Positions 32,638 to 41,796 of a stretch of 52,004 nucleotides of DNA are shown piece by piece. Location of the stretch: NCBI RefSeq assembly GCF_001814775.1, contig NZ_KV817808.1:1-52004 (forward strand), read 5' to 3'. Position numbers and translations under genes: made by a program. The stretch's first letter is position 1. Each line of letters opens with the position of its first letter. A model generated the notes under the pieces. It saw only the letters and a list, made by a program, of their open reading frames with translations, searched no databases and was not told the origin of the DNA. The DNA is from Streptococcus sp. HMSC067H01 (GTDB taxonomy: Bacteria; Bacillota; Bacilli; Lactobacillales; Streptococcaceae).

Positions 32638-33414
32638 ATGATTTTTGATACACATACACATTTAAATATAGATGATTTTTTAGGACGTGAGGAAGAAGAA
32701 CTAGCCTTAGCAGCTGAAATGGGCGTGACTCGGATGAATATTGTAGGTTTTGACAAACCGACTATTGAGCGTGCTCTTGAACTAGTGGACAAGTATGACC
32801 AACTCTATGCGACTATTGGTTGGCATCCTACGGAAGCAGGGACCTATACAGAGGATGTTGAGAATTACTTATTGGAAAAACTAAAACACCCTAAAGTGAT
32901 TGCCTTGGGGGAGATTGGTTTGGACTACCACTGGATGACAGCATCTAAAGAAGTGCAGGAGCAAGTTTTCCATCGTCAGATCCAGCTGTCTAAGGAACTA
33001 GACTTACCATTTGTGGTTCACACCCGTGATGCGCTTGAAGATACTTATGAGATTATCAAGAGTGAAGGAGTTGGTCCTCGTGGTGGCATCATGCACTCCT
33101 TTTCAGGTTCTTTGGATTGGGCGGAGAAGTTTGTAGATCTTGGTATGACTATTTCCTTTTCTGGGGTGGTGACTTTCAAGAAGGCGACAGATATTCAGGA
33201 AGCAGCCAAAGAGTTACCTTTGGATAAGATTTTGGTAGAAACGGATGCACCTTATTTAGCCCCAGTACCCAAGCGTGGTCGCGAAAACAAAACAGCTTAC
33301 ACGCGCTATGTAGTGGACTTTATTGCGGACTTGCGTGGCATGACGACAGAAGAAATAGCTGCTGCGACCAGTGCCAATGCTGAAGGAATCTTTGGACTGG
33401 AACATAAATCATGA
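32638..33414 (+). CDS. tatD: TatD family metal-dependent hydrolase (DNase)
   Basis: The 258-residue TIM-barrel enzyme has the family's metal ligands: DTHTHLN (4-10), GEIGLDYH (about 91-98), VVHTRDA (about 124-130), MHSFSG (about 151-156) and VETDAPYLAP (about 201-210). TatD enzymes are 3'-5' DNases/RNases involved in repair or nucleic-acid turnover. GAGGAAAT precedes the ATG. It overlaps rnmV by four bases (ATGA), an arrangement common in Firmicutes. Confidence 0.95.
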   Translation: MIFDTHTHLNIDDFLGREEEELALAAEMGVTRMNIVGFDKPTIERALELVDKYDQLYATIGWHPTEAGTYTEDVENYLLEKLKHPKVIALGEIGLDYHWMTASKEVQEQVFHRQIQLSKELDLPFVVHTRDALEDTYEIIKSEGVGPRGGIMHSFSGSLDWAEKFVDLGMTISFSGVVTFKKATDIQEAAKELPLDKILVETDAPYLAPVPKRGRENKTAYTRYVVDFIADLRGMTTEEIAAATSANAEGIFGLEHKS

Positions 33415-33974
33415 AAGAGAAAATTTCCCAAGTCATCGTAGTCGAGGGGCGTGATGATACGGCCAATCTTAAACGTTATTTTGATGTGGAGACCTATGAG
33501 ACTCGTGGTTCGGCTATCAATGAACAGGACCTTGAACGAATCCAACGTCTACATGAACGTTATGGGGTGATTGTCTTTACAGATCCTGATTTCAACGGGG
33601 AACGCATTCGTCGGATGATTATGACGGCCATTCCGACAGTTCAGCACGCCTTTCTCAAACGAGACGAGGCAGTTCCTAAGTCTAAGACCAAGGGACGTTC
33701 TCTGGGAATAGAACATGCCAGTTACGAAGACTTGAAAACAGCGCTAGAACAAGTAACAGAACAGTTTGAAGTAGAAAGCGACTTTGATATTAGCCGTAGC
33801 GACTTGATTCGTCTTGGTTTTCTAGCTGGAGCAGACAGCCGAAAACGCAGAGAATATCTAGGAGAAAGCCTTCGTATCGGTTATTCCAATGGGAAACAAC
33901 TCCTTAAACGTTTAGAGTTATTTGGGATTAGCTTGGCAGAAGTTGAAGAGGTCATGAAATCGTATGAGAATTGA
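33411..33974 (+). CDS. rnmV: Ribonuclease M5
   Basis: RNase M5 makes the final cuts in 5S rRNA precursors. The 187-residue protein starts with a Toprim domain: VVEGRDD (about 10-16, catalytic Glu) and the DPDFNGERIRR segment (about 58-68), followed by the DUF4093 C-terminal domain. It is translationally coupled to tatD. Confidence 0.95.
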   Translation: MKEKISQVIVVEGRDDTANLKRYFDVETYETRGSAINEQDLERIQRLHERYGVIVFTDPDFNGERIRRMIMTAIPTVQHAFLKRDEAVPKSKTKGRSLGIEHASYEDLKTALEQVTEQFEVESDFDISRSDLIRLGFLAGADSRKRREYLGESLRIGYSNGKQLLKRLELFGISLAEVEEVMKSYEN

Positions 33975-34135
33975 GAAACTGCCCCAAAATACCAAGGGAA
34001 TATGATACAATAGAAGTAATCATATGCTGGTTATCAGGAGATAAAAGGCTACTTGATAGCAAGACTTAGATAAGAGTATTGACAACATCATTTCTTGCCT
34101 AAACTGCTAAGGAGTAGTAACAACAAGGAGAAAAA

Positions 34136-35527
34136 ATGGGAATCTTTGACTATTTGAAAAAGACTGAAGCGGAAGAAGAGTCTAAAAACAATGCATGTGT
34201 GGGAGTTTTGGACTTTCTCCCGATGAAGGAAACGAATCAATTATTGATTGTTGGGAGTTTAGAAGGTAGGCTCAAGGTTGGGGATCAGTTGCAGTTTTGC
34301 AATCCTGACCAAGGAATGGAAAGTCTTGGTACTGTAGAAGTCCAAAAACTCAGCAGTCAAAACAAAGATGCAGCTAGTCTAACTGATGAAGTTCTTGCCC
34401 ATCTAGTGGTTGATAGGATTCCTTCTTTGGATAAACTGAAAAAGGGAAGTGTGCTCTTTAGTTCAGGTATTGAGGAAGAGCAAAAATTATCTAGCTATTC
34501 AGATGCTCTGTATCGTGTTTTTGTAGCCATCCAAGAGGGGCAATTAACCAATGAGGATTATTTGGCAGCTAGCCTTGATGACAGCGTAGAGATTTTACGT
34601 CTCTTTTTATGGAAATGCCGTCAAAATCATGAAACTGAAAGTGAAGAAAACTATCAAGCCAACACTCGCAAGTTGGAACGTCTAGCGGAAGTCGTTAAAG
34701 ATAAGCTCTTAGAAGCAGATGTAGTTTATGCAGTTTATTCAGAAAAAACAGGCGAACCTTACCTCTTTTCAACTACTTATGATAGAGGTGAGGAAGGTTA
34801 TCTGTGTACTGATCCCATGATCATGCTTTTGACACCATCTTGGTATCGCCAATTCAAGGAAACCATTGACAGCCGACCAAACTCAGTTGTAAAACTGATT
34901 GAAAATACGGAAGATAAAAAAGGGATTGAGAATTTCCTTGGGACAGCATTTTACTTAAATGGTGCCTTGGGAGCAATCTTTAATTCCAAGGAAGTCAGCA
35001 TCAGTGCTCCTGCCTTGGTTCAAAAACCAGATTTTTCTGATTTACCAGAAATACAAGTGCCTGTCATGAATCCTGACCTGGTAAGATGGATGCTCTTGAT
35101 GGGGCAGATGGACCAACCGACTACAGAAGAGCAAGAACTAGTTTATGGGCTTTACTACAAGTTCTTCTCTATGGCTATGCCTAAAGCAAAATTCTTGCTT
35201 CCATTAGATGCAACATCAGGATTCCCAGAGGATAATTCAGAAGGGAATTCCTTTGTTTTGGAAAAAGACGCTAACTTTAATATTCCCGTTAGAGAGGGAA
35301 AAGATGGACGAAATTCAATTCCAGTATTTACTGATTGGAAACGTCTGAGAATGGTCTTTGATGAAAAGTGGAATGGCATGATTGAAGAAGCTGGAGGCAT
35401 GATTGAAGGCTTTGACTATGCCATAAACCCAACGGAATACTATGAAGCGGGTGCTTATGTTAGTCTAACAGCTTTTAAAGAAATGCAAGAGCTCAGTGAC
35501 AAGCAAAGAGGAAGAGCTCAAGATTAG
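34136..35527 (+). CDS. Protein with EF-Tu-domain-2-like N-terminus and SseB-like C-terminus
   Basis: The function of this 463-residue cytoplasmic protein is unknown. Residues about 20-100 read like a translation-factor beta-barrel (KETNQLLIVGSLEGRLKVGD). The last ~130 residues match the SseB fold: KFLLPLDATSG, then IPVFTDWKRLRMVF and FDYAINPTEYYEAG. The middle may hold a second, diverged SseB-like unit (about 190-270, VYAVYSEKTGEPYLFSTTY). AAGGAG precedes the ATG. It lies between rnmV and rsmA, so a link to ribosome or stress physiology is possible but not shown. Confidence 0.8.
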   Translation: MGIFDYLKKTEAEEESKNNACVGVLDFLPMKETNQLLIVGSLEGRLKVGDQLQFCNPDQGMESLGTVEVQKLSSQNKDAASLTDEVLAHLVVDRIPSLDKLKKGSVLFSSGIEEEQKLSSYSDALYRVFVAIQEGQLTNEDYLAASLDDSVEILRLFLWKCRQNHETESEENYQANTRKLERLAEVVKDKLLEADVVYAVYSEKTGEPYLFSTTYDRGEEGYLCTDPMIMLLTPSWYRQFKETIDSRPNSVVKLIENTEDKKGIENFLGTAFYLNGALGAIFNSKEVSISAPALVQKPDFSDLPEIQVPVMNPDLVRWMLLMGQMDQPTTEEQELVYGLYYKFFSMAMPKAKFLLPLDATSGFPEDNSEGNSFVLEKDANFNIPVREGKDGRNSIPVFTDWKRLRMVFDEKWNGMIEEAGGMIEGFDYAINPTEYYEAGAYVSLTAFKEMQELSDKQRGRAQD

Positions 35528-35557
35528 AAAGTTCTTTAATATTAGAAAAGAGAATAA

Positions 35558-36430
35558 ATGAGAATTGCAGATTATAGCGTGACCAAGGCAGTGCTGGAGC
35601 GTCACGGTTTTACCTTTAAAAAGTCCTTTGGGCAAAATTTTTTGACGGATACCAATATCCTTCAAAAAATTGTGGATACGGCTGAAGTTGATGACCAGGT
35701 CAATGTCATTGAGATTGGGCCAGGTATTGGTGCCTTGACTGAATTTTTGGCTGAGCGTGCAGCTGAAGTCATGGCCTTTGAGATTGACCACCGTTTGGTA
35801 CCGATTTTAGCAGATACCCTGCGTGATTTTGACAACGTGACCGTAGTTAACGAAGATATTCTTAAGGTTGATTTGGCGCAGCATATCCAAAATTTTAAAA
35901 ATCCTGACTTACCAATTAAGGTAGTGGCCAACTTACCTTACTACATCACGACCCCTATTCTCATGCACTTGATTGAAAGTGGGATTCCTTTTAGTGAGTT
36001 TGTGGTTATGATGCAGAAAGAAGTAGCAGATCGTATCTCTGCACAACCAAATACCAAGGCTTATGGTAGTTTGTCGATTGCAGTTCAGTATTACATGACG
36101 GCCAAGGTTGCCTTTATCGTACCTCGTACGGTCTTTGTGCCAGCGCCAAATGTGGACTCGGCTATCCTGAAAATGGTACGTCGTCCAGAGCCAGCGGTTG
36201 CGGTTGAAGATGAGAACTTCTTCTTTAAGGTTTCCAAGGCTAGTTTCACCCATCGTCGTAAGACCTTGTGGAACAACTTGACTGGTTACTTTGGGAAGAC
36301 TGAGGAAGTTAAGGATAAGCTGACCAAGGCTTTGGACCAAGCAGACTTGTCACCATCTGTACGTGGAGAAGCTCTGGGCTTGGCGGAATTTGCTAGTTTA
36401 GCAGATGCACTTAAAGGACAAGGACTCTAA
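35558..36430 (+). CDS. rsmA: 16S rRNA dimethyladenosine transferase (KsgA)
   Basis: KsgA dimethylates two adjacent adenosines near the 3' end of 16S rRNA late in 30S assembly. The 290-residue protein has [11 protein letters not shown], the SAM-binding [11 protein letters not shown] (about 50-60), and the catalytic [10 protein letters not shown] (about 127-136), then the helical C-terminal domain. rsgA follows after one base; both act in 30S maturation, so the pairing makes sense. Confidence 0.97.
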   Translation: MRIADYSVTKAVLERHGFTFKKSFGQNFLTDTNILQKIVDTAEVDDQVNVIEIGPGIGALTEFLAERAAEVMAFEIDHRLVPILADTLRDFDNVTVVNEDILKVDLAQHIQNFKNPDLPIKVVANLPYYITTPILMHLIESGIPFSEFVVMMQKEVADRISAQPNTKAYGSLSIAVQYYMTAKVAFIVPRTVFVPAPNVDSAILKMVRRPEPAVAVEDENFFFKVSKASFTHRRKTLWNNLTGYFGKTEEVKDKLTKALDQADLSPSVRGEALGLAEFASLADALKGQGL

Positions 36431-36431
36431 G

Positions 36432-37310
36432 ATGCAGGGACAAATCATTAAAGCTTTGGCGGGTTTCTACTATGTGGAGAGTGATGGCCATGTTTATCAA
36501 ACACGCGCGCGTGGGAATTTTCGTAAAAAAGGCCACACACCCTATGTTGGGGATTGGGTAGATTTTTCTGCAGAGGAAAATTCCGAAGGTTATATCCTCA
36601 AAATTCATGAACGAAAAAATAGTTTGGTTCGTCCACCCATTGTTAATATTGACCAGGCCGTTGTCATTATGTCTGTTAAAGAACCTGACTTTAATAGCAA
36701 CTTGTTGGATCGCTTCTTGGTTCTTTTAGAGCATAAGGACATTCATCCTATCGTCTATATTTCCAAAATGGACTTACTAGAGGATAGCGAAGAGCTGAAT
36801 GTTTACCAGCAGACCTATGGTGCTATTGGTTACGACTTTGTGACGAGTAAAGAGGAACTCTTACCCTTGTTGACGGACAAGGTTACGGTCTTCATGGGGC
36901 AGACAGGTGTTGGGAAGTCAACTCTCCTTAATAAAATTGCACCTGACCTCAATCTCGAAACAGGAGAAATCTCAGACAGTCTGGGTCGTGGTCGTCATAC
37001 TACTCGAGCTGTTAGTTTTTACAATCTCAATGGGGGTAAAATCGCAGATACACCAGGCTTTTCATCCTTGGATTATGAAGTGTCAACGGCTGAAGACCTT
37101 AATCAGGCCTTTCCAGAAATTGCCTCTGTTAGCCGAGACTGCAAGTTCCGTACTTGTACTCATACTCATGAGCCTTCTTGCGCGGTCAAGCCAGCAGTAG
37201 AAGAAGGTATCATTGCGTCCTTCCGTTTTGACAACTACCTGCAATTCCTCAGTGAAATTGAAAATCGCAGAGAAACCTATAAAAAAGTCAGCAAAAAAAT
37301 TCCAAAATAA
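36432..37310 (+). CDS. rsgA: Small ribosomal subunit biogenesis GTPase RsgA
   Basis: The 292-residue circularly permuted GTPase has an N-terminal OB fold, then G4 (SKMD, about 118), G1 GQTGVGKST (about 156-164), switch TTRAVSF, G3 DTPGFS (about 205-210) and a C-terminal zinc-binding set C-x4-C-x-H-x5-C. The ATG at 36432 has AAAGGACAAGGA upstream; the frame extends to 36405 inside rsmA. Followed closely by rpe. Confidence 0.97.
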   Translation: MQGQIIKALAGFYYVESDGHVYQTRARGNFRKKGHTPYVGDWVDFSAEENSEGYILKIHERKNSLVRPPIVNIDQAVVIMSVKEPDFNSNLLDRFLVLLEHKDIHPIVYISKMDLLEDSEELNVYQQTYGAIGYDFVTSKEELLPLLTDKVTVFMGQTGVGKSTLLNKIAPDLNLETGEISDSLGRGRHTTRAVSFYNLNGGKIADTPGFSSLDYEVSTAEDLNQAFPEIASVSRDCKFRTCTHTHEPSCAVKPAVEEGIIASFRFDNYLQFLSEIENRRETYKKVSKKIPK

Positions 37311-37320
37311 GGAGAAACCT

Positions 37321-37977
37321 ATGTCTCAATACAAGATTGCTCCGTCAATTCTGGCAGCAGATTATGCCAACTTTGAACGTGAAATTAAACGCCTAGAAGC
37401 AACTGGGGCAGAATATGCCCATATCGATATCATGGATGGTCACTTTGTGCCACAAATCAGCTTTGGCGCAGGTGTGGTCGAAAGTCTTCGCCCTCATAGC
37501 AAGATGGTCTTTGACTGTCACTTGATGGTAGCTAATCCAGAGCATCATCTTGAAGACTTTGCGCGTGCAGGGGCAGATATCATCAGCATTCACGTAGAGG
37601 CAACACCTCATATCCATGGCGCCCTCCAAAAGATTCGTTCTCTAGGAGTCAAGCCATCGGTTGTTATCAATCCTGGAACGCCTGTTGAAGCGATTAAGCA
37701 CGTGCTTCACCTAGTTGACCAAGTATTAGTCATGACAGTTAATCCTGGATTTGGTGGGCAAGCTTTTCTGCCTGAAACCATGGATAAGATTCGTGAGTTA
37801 GTTGCCCTTCGTGAAGAAAAAGGACTGAACTTTGAGATTGAAGTGGATGGCGGGATTGATGATAAAACGATTGCTCAAGCTAAAGATGCTGGTGCTACAG
37901 TCTTTGTAGCAGGATCCTATGTTTTTAAGGGAGATGTCAATGAACGAGTGCAAGCCCTCCGAAAACAACTGGACTAA
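37321..37977 (+). CDS. rpe: Ribulose-phosphate 3-epimerase
   Basis: Rpe interconverts ribulose-5-P and xylulose-5-P in the pentose phosphate path. The 218-residue TIM barrel shows IAPSILAADYANF, HIDIMDGHFVPQISFG (metal His and Asp), VNPGFGGQAF and EVDGGID (catalytic Asp). AAGGAGAA precedes the ATG. The thiamine pyrophosphokinase gene starts inside its last 38 nt. The rsgA-rpe-thiN series is conserved in Firmicutes. Confidence 0.96.
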   Translation: MSQYKIAPSILAADYANFEREIKRLEATGAEYAHIDIMDGHFVPQISFGAGVVESLRPHSKMVFDCHLMVANPEHHLEDFARAGADIISIHVEATPHIHGALQKIRSLGVKPSVVINPGTPVEAIKHVLHLVDQVLVMTVNPGFGGQAFLPETMDKIRELVALREEKGLNFEIEVDGGIDDKTIAQAKDAGATVFVAGSYVFKGDVNERVQALRKQLD

Positions 37978-38602
37978 AGTTGCAGTTTTTGCTGGTGGAG
38001 ACCGTGGACATTATCGGACAGATTTTGATTGCTTTGTCGGTGTGGATCGAGGCTCGCTTTGGGTATTGGAGGAAAAACTTCCTCTTGCTCTAGCCGTTGG
38101 GGATTTTGATTCTGTGACTGTAGAAGAAGGTCAGTTGATTCAAAAACGTGCGCGACACTTTGTCCAAGCCCAGCCAGAGAAGGATGATACCGATCTGGAA
38201 CTAGCACTTTTAATGGTTTTTGAAAAGGATCCTCAAGCTCGAGTGACCATTTTTGGCGCCCTAGGTGGTCGCATCGACCATATGCTGGCCAATGTCTTTC
38301 TGCCTAGCAATCCTAAATTGGCGCCCTATATGCGTCAAATAGAGATTGAGGATGGGCAAAACTTGATTAGCTATTGCCCAGAAGGGACCAGTCAGCTACA
38401 TCCCCGTTCAGACTACGACTATCTTGCTTTTATGCCGGTTCGGGATAGCCAGCTGACTATTCTTGGTGCCAAGTATGAGTTGACAGAGGAAAATTTTTTC
38501 TTTAAAAAAGTGTACGCTTCTAACGAATATATAGATAGGGAAGTTTCGGTGACTTGCCCAGATGGTTATGTAGTTGTCTTGCATAGCAAAGACAGGAGGT
38601 AG
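37940..38602 (+). CDS. Thiamine pyrophosphokinase
   Basis: The 220-residue enzyme makes thiamine diphosphate from thiamine and ATP. Features: GGDRGHY, CFVGVDRGSLWVLE, LAVGDFDSVT (substrate Asp residues), EKDDTDLELAL and the GALGGRIDH motif (about 108-116), then a beta-sandwich TPK-B1 domain. I take ATG 37940 because AAGGGAG lies seven bases upstream; 37934 and 37919 are alternatives. The start lies inside rpe, implying coupling. Confidence 0.93.
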   Translation: MNECKPSENNWTKVAVFAGGDRGHYRTDFDCFVGVDRGSLWVLEEKLPLALAVGDFDSVTVEEGQLIQKRARHFVQAQPEKDDTDLELALLMVFEKDPQARVTIFGALGGRIDHMLANVFLPSNPKLAPYMRQIEIEDGQNLISYCPEGTSQLHPRSDYDYLAFMPVRDSQLTILGAKYELTEENFFFKKVYASNEYIDREVSVTCPDGYVVVLHSKDRR

Positions 38603-38603
38603 G

Positions 38604-39860
38604 ATGGAAAGTTTACTTGTTGTTTTATTAGTTGCTAATCTAGCCGGCCTCTTTCTTATTTGGCAAAGGCAGGACAAGCAGGAGAAATATCTGACCAAGA
38701 GTTTAGAAGACCAGGCAGACAACCTTTCAGACCAGCTAGATTATCGTTTTGAACAAGCTCGACAAGCTAGTCAGCTGAACCAAAAAAAACTAGAAGTGGC
38801 TGTTAGTGACCGTTTGCAGGAGGTGCGAATCGAATTGCACCAAGGTTTGACTCGGGTTCGACAAGAGATGAATGAAAACCTTCTCCAAACTAGAGATAAG
38901 ACCGACCAACGACTCCAAGCCTTGCAGGAGTCAAACGAGCAACGTTTAGAGCAGATGCGCCAAACGGTCGAGGAAAAGTTAGAAAAAACCTTGCAGACAC
39001 GCTTGCAAGCGTCTTTCGAGACAGTTTCAAAACAACTGGAATCTGTGAATCGCGGCCTTGGAGAAATGCAGACGGTTGCCCGTGATGTTGGTGCTCTTAA
39101 TAAGGTCTTATCTGGTACAAAAACTCGAGGAATTCTAGGAGAATTACAGCTGGGGCAGATTATTGAAGATATCATGACACCTGCCCAGTATGAACGAGAA
39201 TTTGCAACTGTTGAAAACTCGAGTGAACGTGTGGAATACGCTATTAAGTTGCCTGGACAAGGAGACCAAGAATATGTCTACCTACCGATTGACTCCAAGT
39301 TTCCGCTGGCGGATTATTATCGCTTAGAAGAAGCCTATGAAGCAGGTGAAAAGGACGAGATTGAGCGCTGTCGTAAGTCTCTCCTAGCAAGCGTCAAGCG
39401 TTTTGCTAAGGATATTAAGAGTAAGTACCTGGCGCCACCTCGGACAACCAATTTTGGAGTCTTGTTTGTTCCGACAGAGGGTCTCTACTCAGAAATCGTC
39501 CGCAATCCGATTTTCTTTGATGATTTGAGACGAGAGGAGCAGATTATCGTTGCAGGACCAAGTACCTTGTCTGCCCTTCTCAACTCCCTTTCAGTTGGCT
39601 TCAAGACTCTCAATATTCAAAAGAGTGCGGATCATATCAGTAAAACCCTTGCTAGTGTCAAAACCGAATTTGGCAAGTTTGGTGGGATTCTGGTCAAGGC
39701 ACAAAAACATCTCCAACATGCCTCTGGCAATATTGATGATTTATTAAACCGTCGTACTACAGCTATCGAGCGGACGCTCCGTCACATTGAGTTATCAGAA
39801 GGTGAGCCTGCGCTTGATCTACTCCAGTTCCAAGAAGATGAGGAAGAATATGAAGATTAG
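38604..39860 (+). CDS. rmuC: RmuC-like DNA recombination protein
   Basis: The 418-residue protein has an N-terminal membrane anchor (about 3-22), a long coiled coil (about 28-160) and a C-terminal nuclease-like RmuC domain with the YVYLPIDSKFPLADY and TNFGVLFVPTEGLY segments. RmuC limits recombination at inverted repeats and is related to restriction-type nucleases. AGGAGGT precedes the ATG, two bases after the previous stop. It overlaps yhaM by 11 nt. Confidence 0.92.
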   Translation: MESLLVVLLVANLAGLFLIWQRQDKQEKYLTKSLEDQADNLSDQLDYRFEQARQASQLNQKKLEVAVSDRLQEVRIELHQGLTRVRQEMNENLLQTRDKTDQRLQALQESNEQRLEQMRQTVEEKLEKTLQTRLQASFETVSKQLESVNRGLGEMQTVARDVGALNKVLSGTKTRGILGELQLGQIIEDIMTPAQYEREFATVENSSERVEYAIKLPGQGDQEYVYLPIDSKFPLADYYRLEEAYEAGEKDEIERCRKSLLASVKRFAKDIKSKYLAPPRTTNFGVLFVPTEGLYSEIVRNPIFFDDLRREEQIIVAGPSTLSALLNSLSVGFKTLNIQKSADHISKTLASVKTEFGKFGGILVKAQKHLQHASGNIDDLLNRRTTAIERTLRHIELSEGEPALDLLQFQEDEEEYED

Positions 39861-40791
39861 TCACATGAAGAAAGATGAGCATTTTGAAGGTTTTTACCTA
39901 ATCAAGTCAGCTGATCTTAGACAAACTCGAGCTGGGAAAAACTACCTAGCCTTTACCTTCCAAGATGATAGTGGGGAAATCGAAGGCAAACTTTGGGATG
40001 CTCAACCACATAATGTTTCAGCCTTTACTGCAGGTAAGGTTGTTCACATGCAAGGCCGCAGAGAGGTTTACAATAACACCCCTCAGGTCAATCAAATTAC
40101 CCTTCGGCTGCCTCAACCCGGTGAACCCAATGATCCAGCTGATTTTAAGGTTAAATCTCCAGTTGATGCCAAAGAGATTCGTGAGTATATGTCACAGATG
40201 ATTTTCAAAATTGAAAATCCGATTTGGCAGCGAGTTGTTCGGAATCTCTACACCAAGTATGACAAGGAATTCTACTCCTATCCAGCTGCTAAAACCAATC
40301 ATCATGCATTTGAAACTGGCTTGGCCTATCATACAGCAACCATGGTTCGTTTGGCGGATGCAATTGCAGATATTTATCCTCAGCTCAATAAAAGTTTACT
40401 TTATGCAGGAATTATGCTCCATGATTTAGCCAAGGTCATCGAGTTGACAGGTCCTGACCAAACTGAGTACACAGTAAGAGGAAATCTTTTAGGGCACATT
40501 GCTTTGATTGACAGTGAAATCACAAAAGCAGTTATGGAGCTTGGAATCGATGATACCAAAGAAGAGGTTGTCCTTCTTCGTCATGTCATTCTCAGTCACC
40601 ATGGTCTCCTTGAGTACGGAAGCCCAGTTCGTCCTCGTGTGATGGAAGCTGAAATTATTCATATGATTGATAATTTAGATGCGAGTATGATGATGATGTC
40701 AACGGCTCTCGCTCTTGTTGATGAGGGAGAAATGACCAATAAGGTCTTTGCCATGGACAATCGTTCCTTTTATAAGCCAAAATTAGACTAG
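39850..40791 (+). CDS. yhaM: 3'-5' exoribonuclease YhaM
   Basis: The 313-residue enzyme trims RNA and DNA from the 3' end. It has an N-terminal OB fold (YLAFTFQDDSGEIEGKLWDA) and a C-terminal HD domain with NHHAFETGLAYHT (about 151-163), HDLAK (about 190-194) and LSHHGLLEYGSP. ATG 39850 lies inside rmuC with GAGGAAGA close upstream; ATG 39865 is an alternative. In pneumococcus the homologue (Cbf1) is a main RNA exonuclease acting on regulatory RNAs. Confidence 0.95.
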   Translation: MKISHMKKDEHFEGFYLIKSADLRQTRAGKNYLAFTFQDDSGEIEGKLWDAQPHNVSAFTAGKVVHMQGRREVYNNTPQVNQITLRLPQPGEPNDPADFKVKSPVDAKEIREYMSQMIFKIENPIWQRVVRNLYTKYDKEFYSYPAAKTNHHAFETGLAYHTATMVRLADAIADIYPQLNKSLLYAGIMLHDLAKVIELTGPDQTEYTVRGNLLGHIALIDSEITKAVMELGIDDTKEEVVLLRHVILSHHGLLEYGSPVRPRVMEAEIIHMIDNLDASMMMMSTALALVDEGEMTNKVFAMDNRSFYKPKLD

Positions 40792-40796
40792 AAACT

Positions 40797-40838
40797 AAAA
40801 AAATGAGCTTTATTTAGGTAATAAAGTTCGTTTTTTTA
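40797..40838 (+). terminator. Terminator after yhaM
   Basis: A hairpin with AAAAAAATGAGCTTTAT paired to ATAAAGTTCGTTTTTTT, interrupted by two mismatches, with a T-tail. Confidence 0.85.
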
Positions 40839-40847
40839 ACTCTAGTG

Positions 40848-40856
40848 TGATATAAT
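40848..40856 (+). promoter_or_regulatory. purR promoter (extended -10)
   Basis: TGA-TATAAT at 40848-40856, without a clear -35. Confidence 0.6.
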
Positions 40857-40894
40857 GAGAAAAAGACTAAATAAAAAAGAATGGTAAATGCATA

Positions 40895-41719
40895 ATGAAA
40901 TTAAGAAGAAGTGATCGGATGGTTGTTATTTCCAATTACTTGATCAACAATCCATACAAATTAACCAGTCTCAACACCTTTGCAGAAAAGTATGAATCTG
41001 CCAAGTCTTCTATTTCAGAAGATATCGTCATCATCAAACGTGCTTTTGAAGAGATCGAAATTGGTCATATCCAAACAGTGACAGGTGCAGGTGGAGGAGT
41101 TATTTTTACACCATCTATTTCTACCCAAGATTCTAAAGCTATTATTGATGAGTTGCGTGAAAAGCTCTCAGAAAGCGACCGTATCCTTCCAGGTGGCTAC
41201 ATTTATCTATCGGATCTGCTCAGCACACCGTCCATCTTGAAAAATATTGGTCGCATTATTGCTAAGAGCTTCATGGATCAAAAGATTGATGCGGTTATGA
41301 CTGTGGCAACCAAAGGGGTTCCGCTTGCTAATGCAGTTGCAAATGTCCTCAATGTACCTTTTGTCATTGTCCGTCGAGACTTGAAAATCACAGAAGGTTC
41401 GACCGTAAGTGTCAATTACGTTTCAGGTTCTAGTGACCGTATTGAAAAAATGTTCCTTTCAAAACGTAGCCTCAAAGCGGGAAGTCGTGTCTTGATTGTC
41501 GATGACTTCTTGAAGGGTGGAGGAACCATTAACGGGATGATTAGCCTTTTAACAGAGTTTGATTCAGAGTTGGCTGGTGTAGCTGTCTTTGCTGATAATG
41601 CTCAGAAAGATCGTGAACAACAGTTTGACTATAAATCACTCTTGAAGGTTACCAATATTGATGTGAAGAACCAACAAATTGAAGTTGAAGTTGGAAATAT
41701 CTTCAATACAGAAAAATAA
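40895..41719 (+). CDS. purR: Purine regulator PurR
   Basis: The 274-residue protein controls purine synthesis genes in response to PRPP. It has an N-terminal winged helix (about 1-74, RRSDRMVVISNYLINNPYKL) and a phosphoribosyltransferase-like domain with the PRPP loop VLIVDDFLKGGGT (about 198-210). In Streptococcus and Lactococcus PurR acts as an activator at PurBoxes, while in Bacillus it represses. It has its own promoter. Confidence 0.95.
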   Translation: MKLRRSDRMVVISNYLINNPYKLTSLNTFAEKYESAKSSISEDIVIIKRAFEEIEIGHIQTVTGAGGGVIFTPSISTQDSKAIIDELREKLSESDRILPGGYIYLSDLLSTPSILKNIGRIIAKSFMDQKIDAVMTVATKGVPLANAVANVLNVPFVIVRRDLKITEGSTVSVNYVSGSSDRIEKMFLSKRSLKAGSRVLIVDDFLKGGGTINGMISLLTEFDSELAGVAVFADNAQKDREQQFDYKSLLKVTNIDVKNQQIEVEVGNIFNTEK

Positions 41720-41736
41720 GAAATAACTTGAAATAC

Positions 41737-41766
41737 AAAGGTTGGAACGGTTGTCCCAGCCTTTCT
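41737..41766 (+). terminator. Hairpin after purR
   Basis: AAAGGTTGG pairs with CC(C)AGCCTTT over nine pairs. The T-run is short, so termination may be partial and lysA could be read through. The sequence resembles the terminators at 43976 and 47006. Confidence 0.6.
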
Positions 41767-41796
41767 TTGCCAGTCGATGTAAAGGAGAGCTGCCCT

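Noticed and set aside
35933..36340. 135-codon minus-strand frame
   Set aside because: Antisense shadow of rsmA without start signals.
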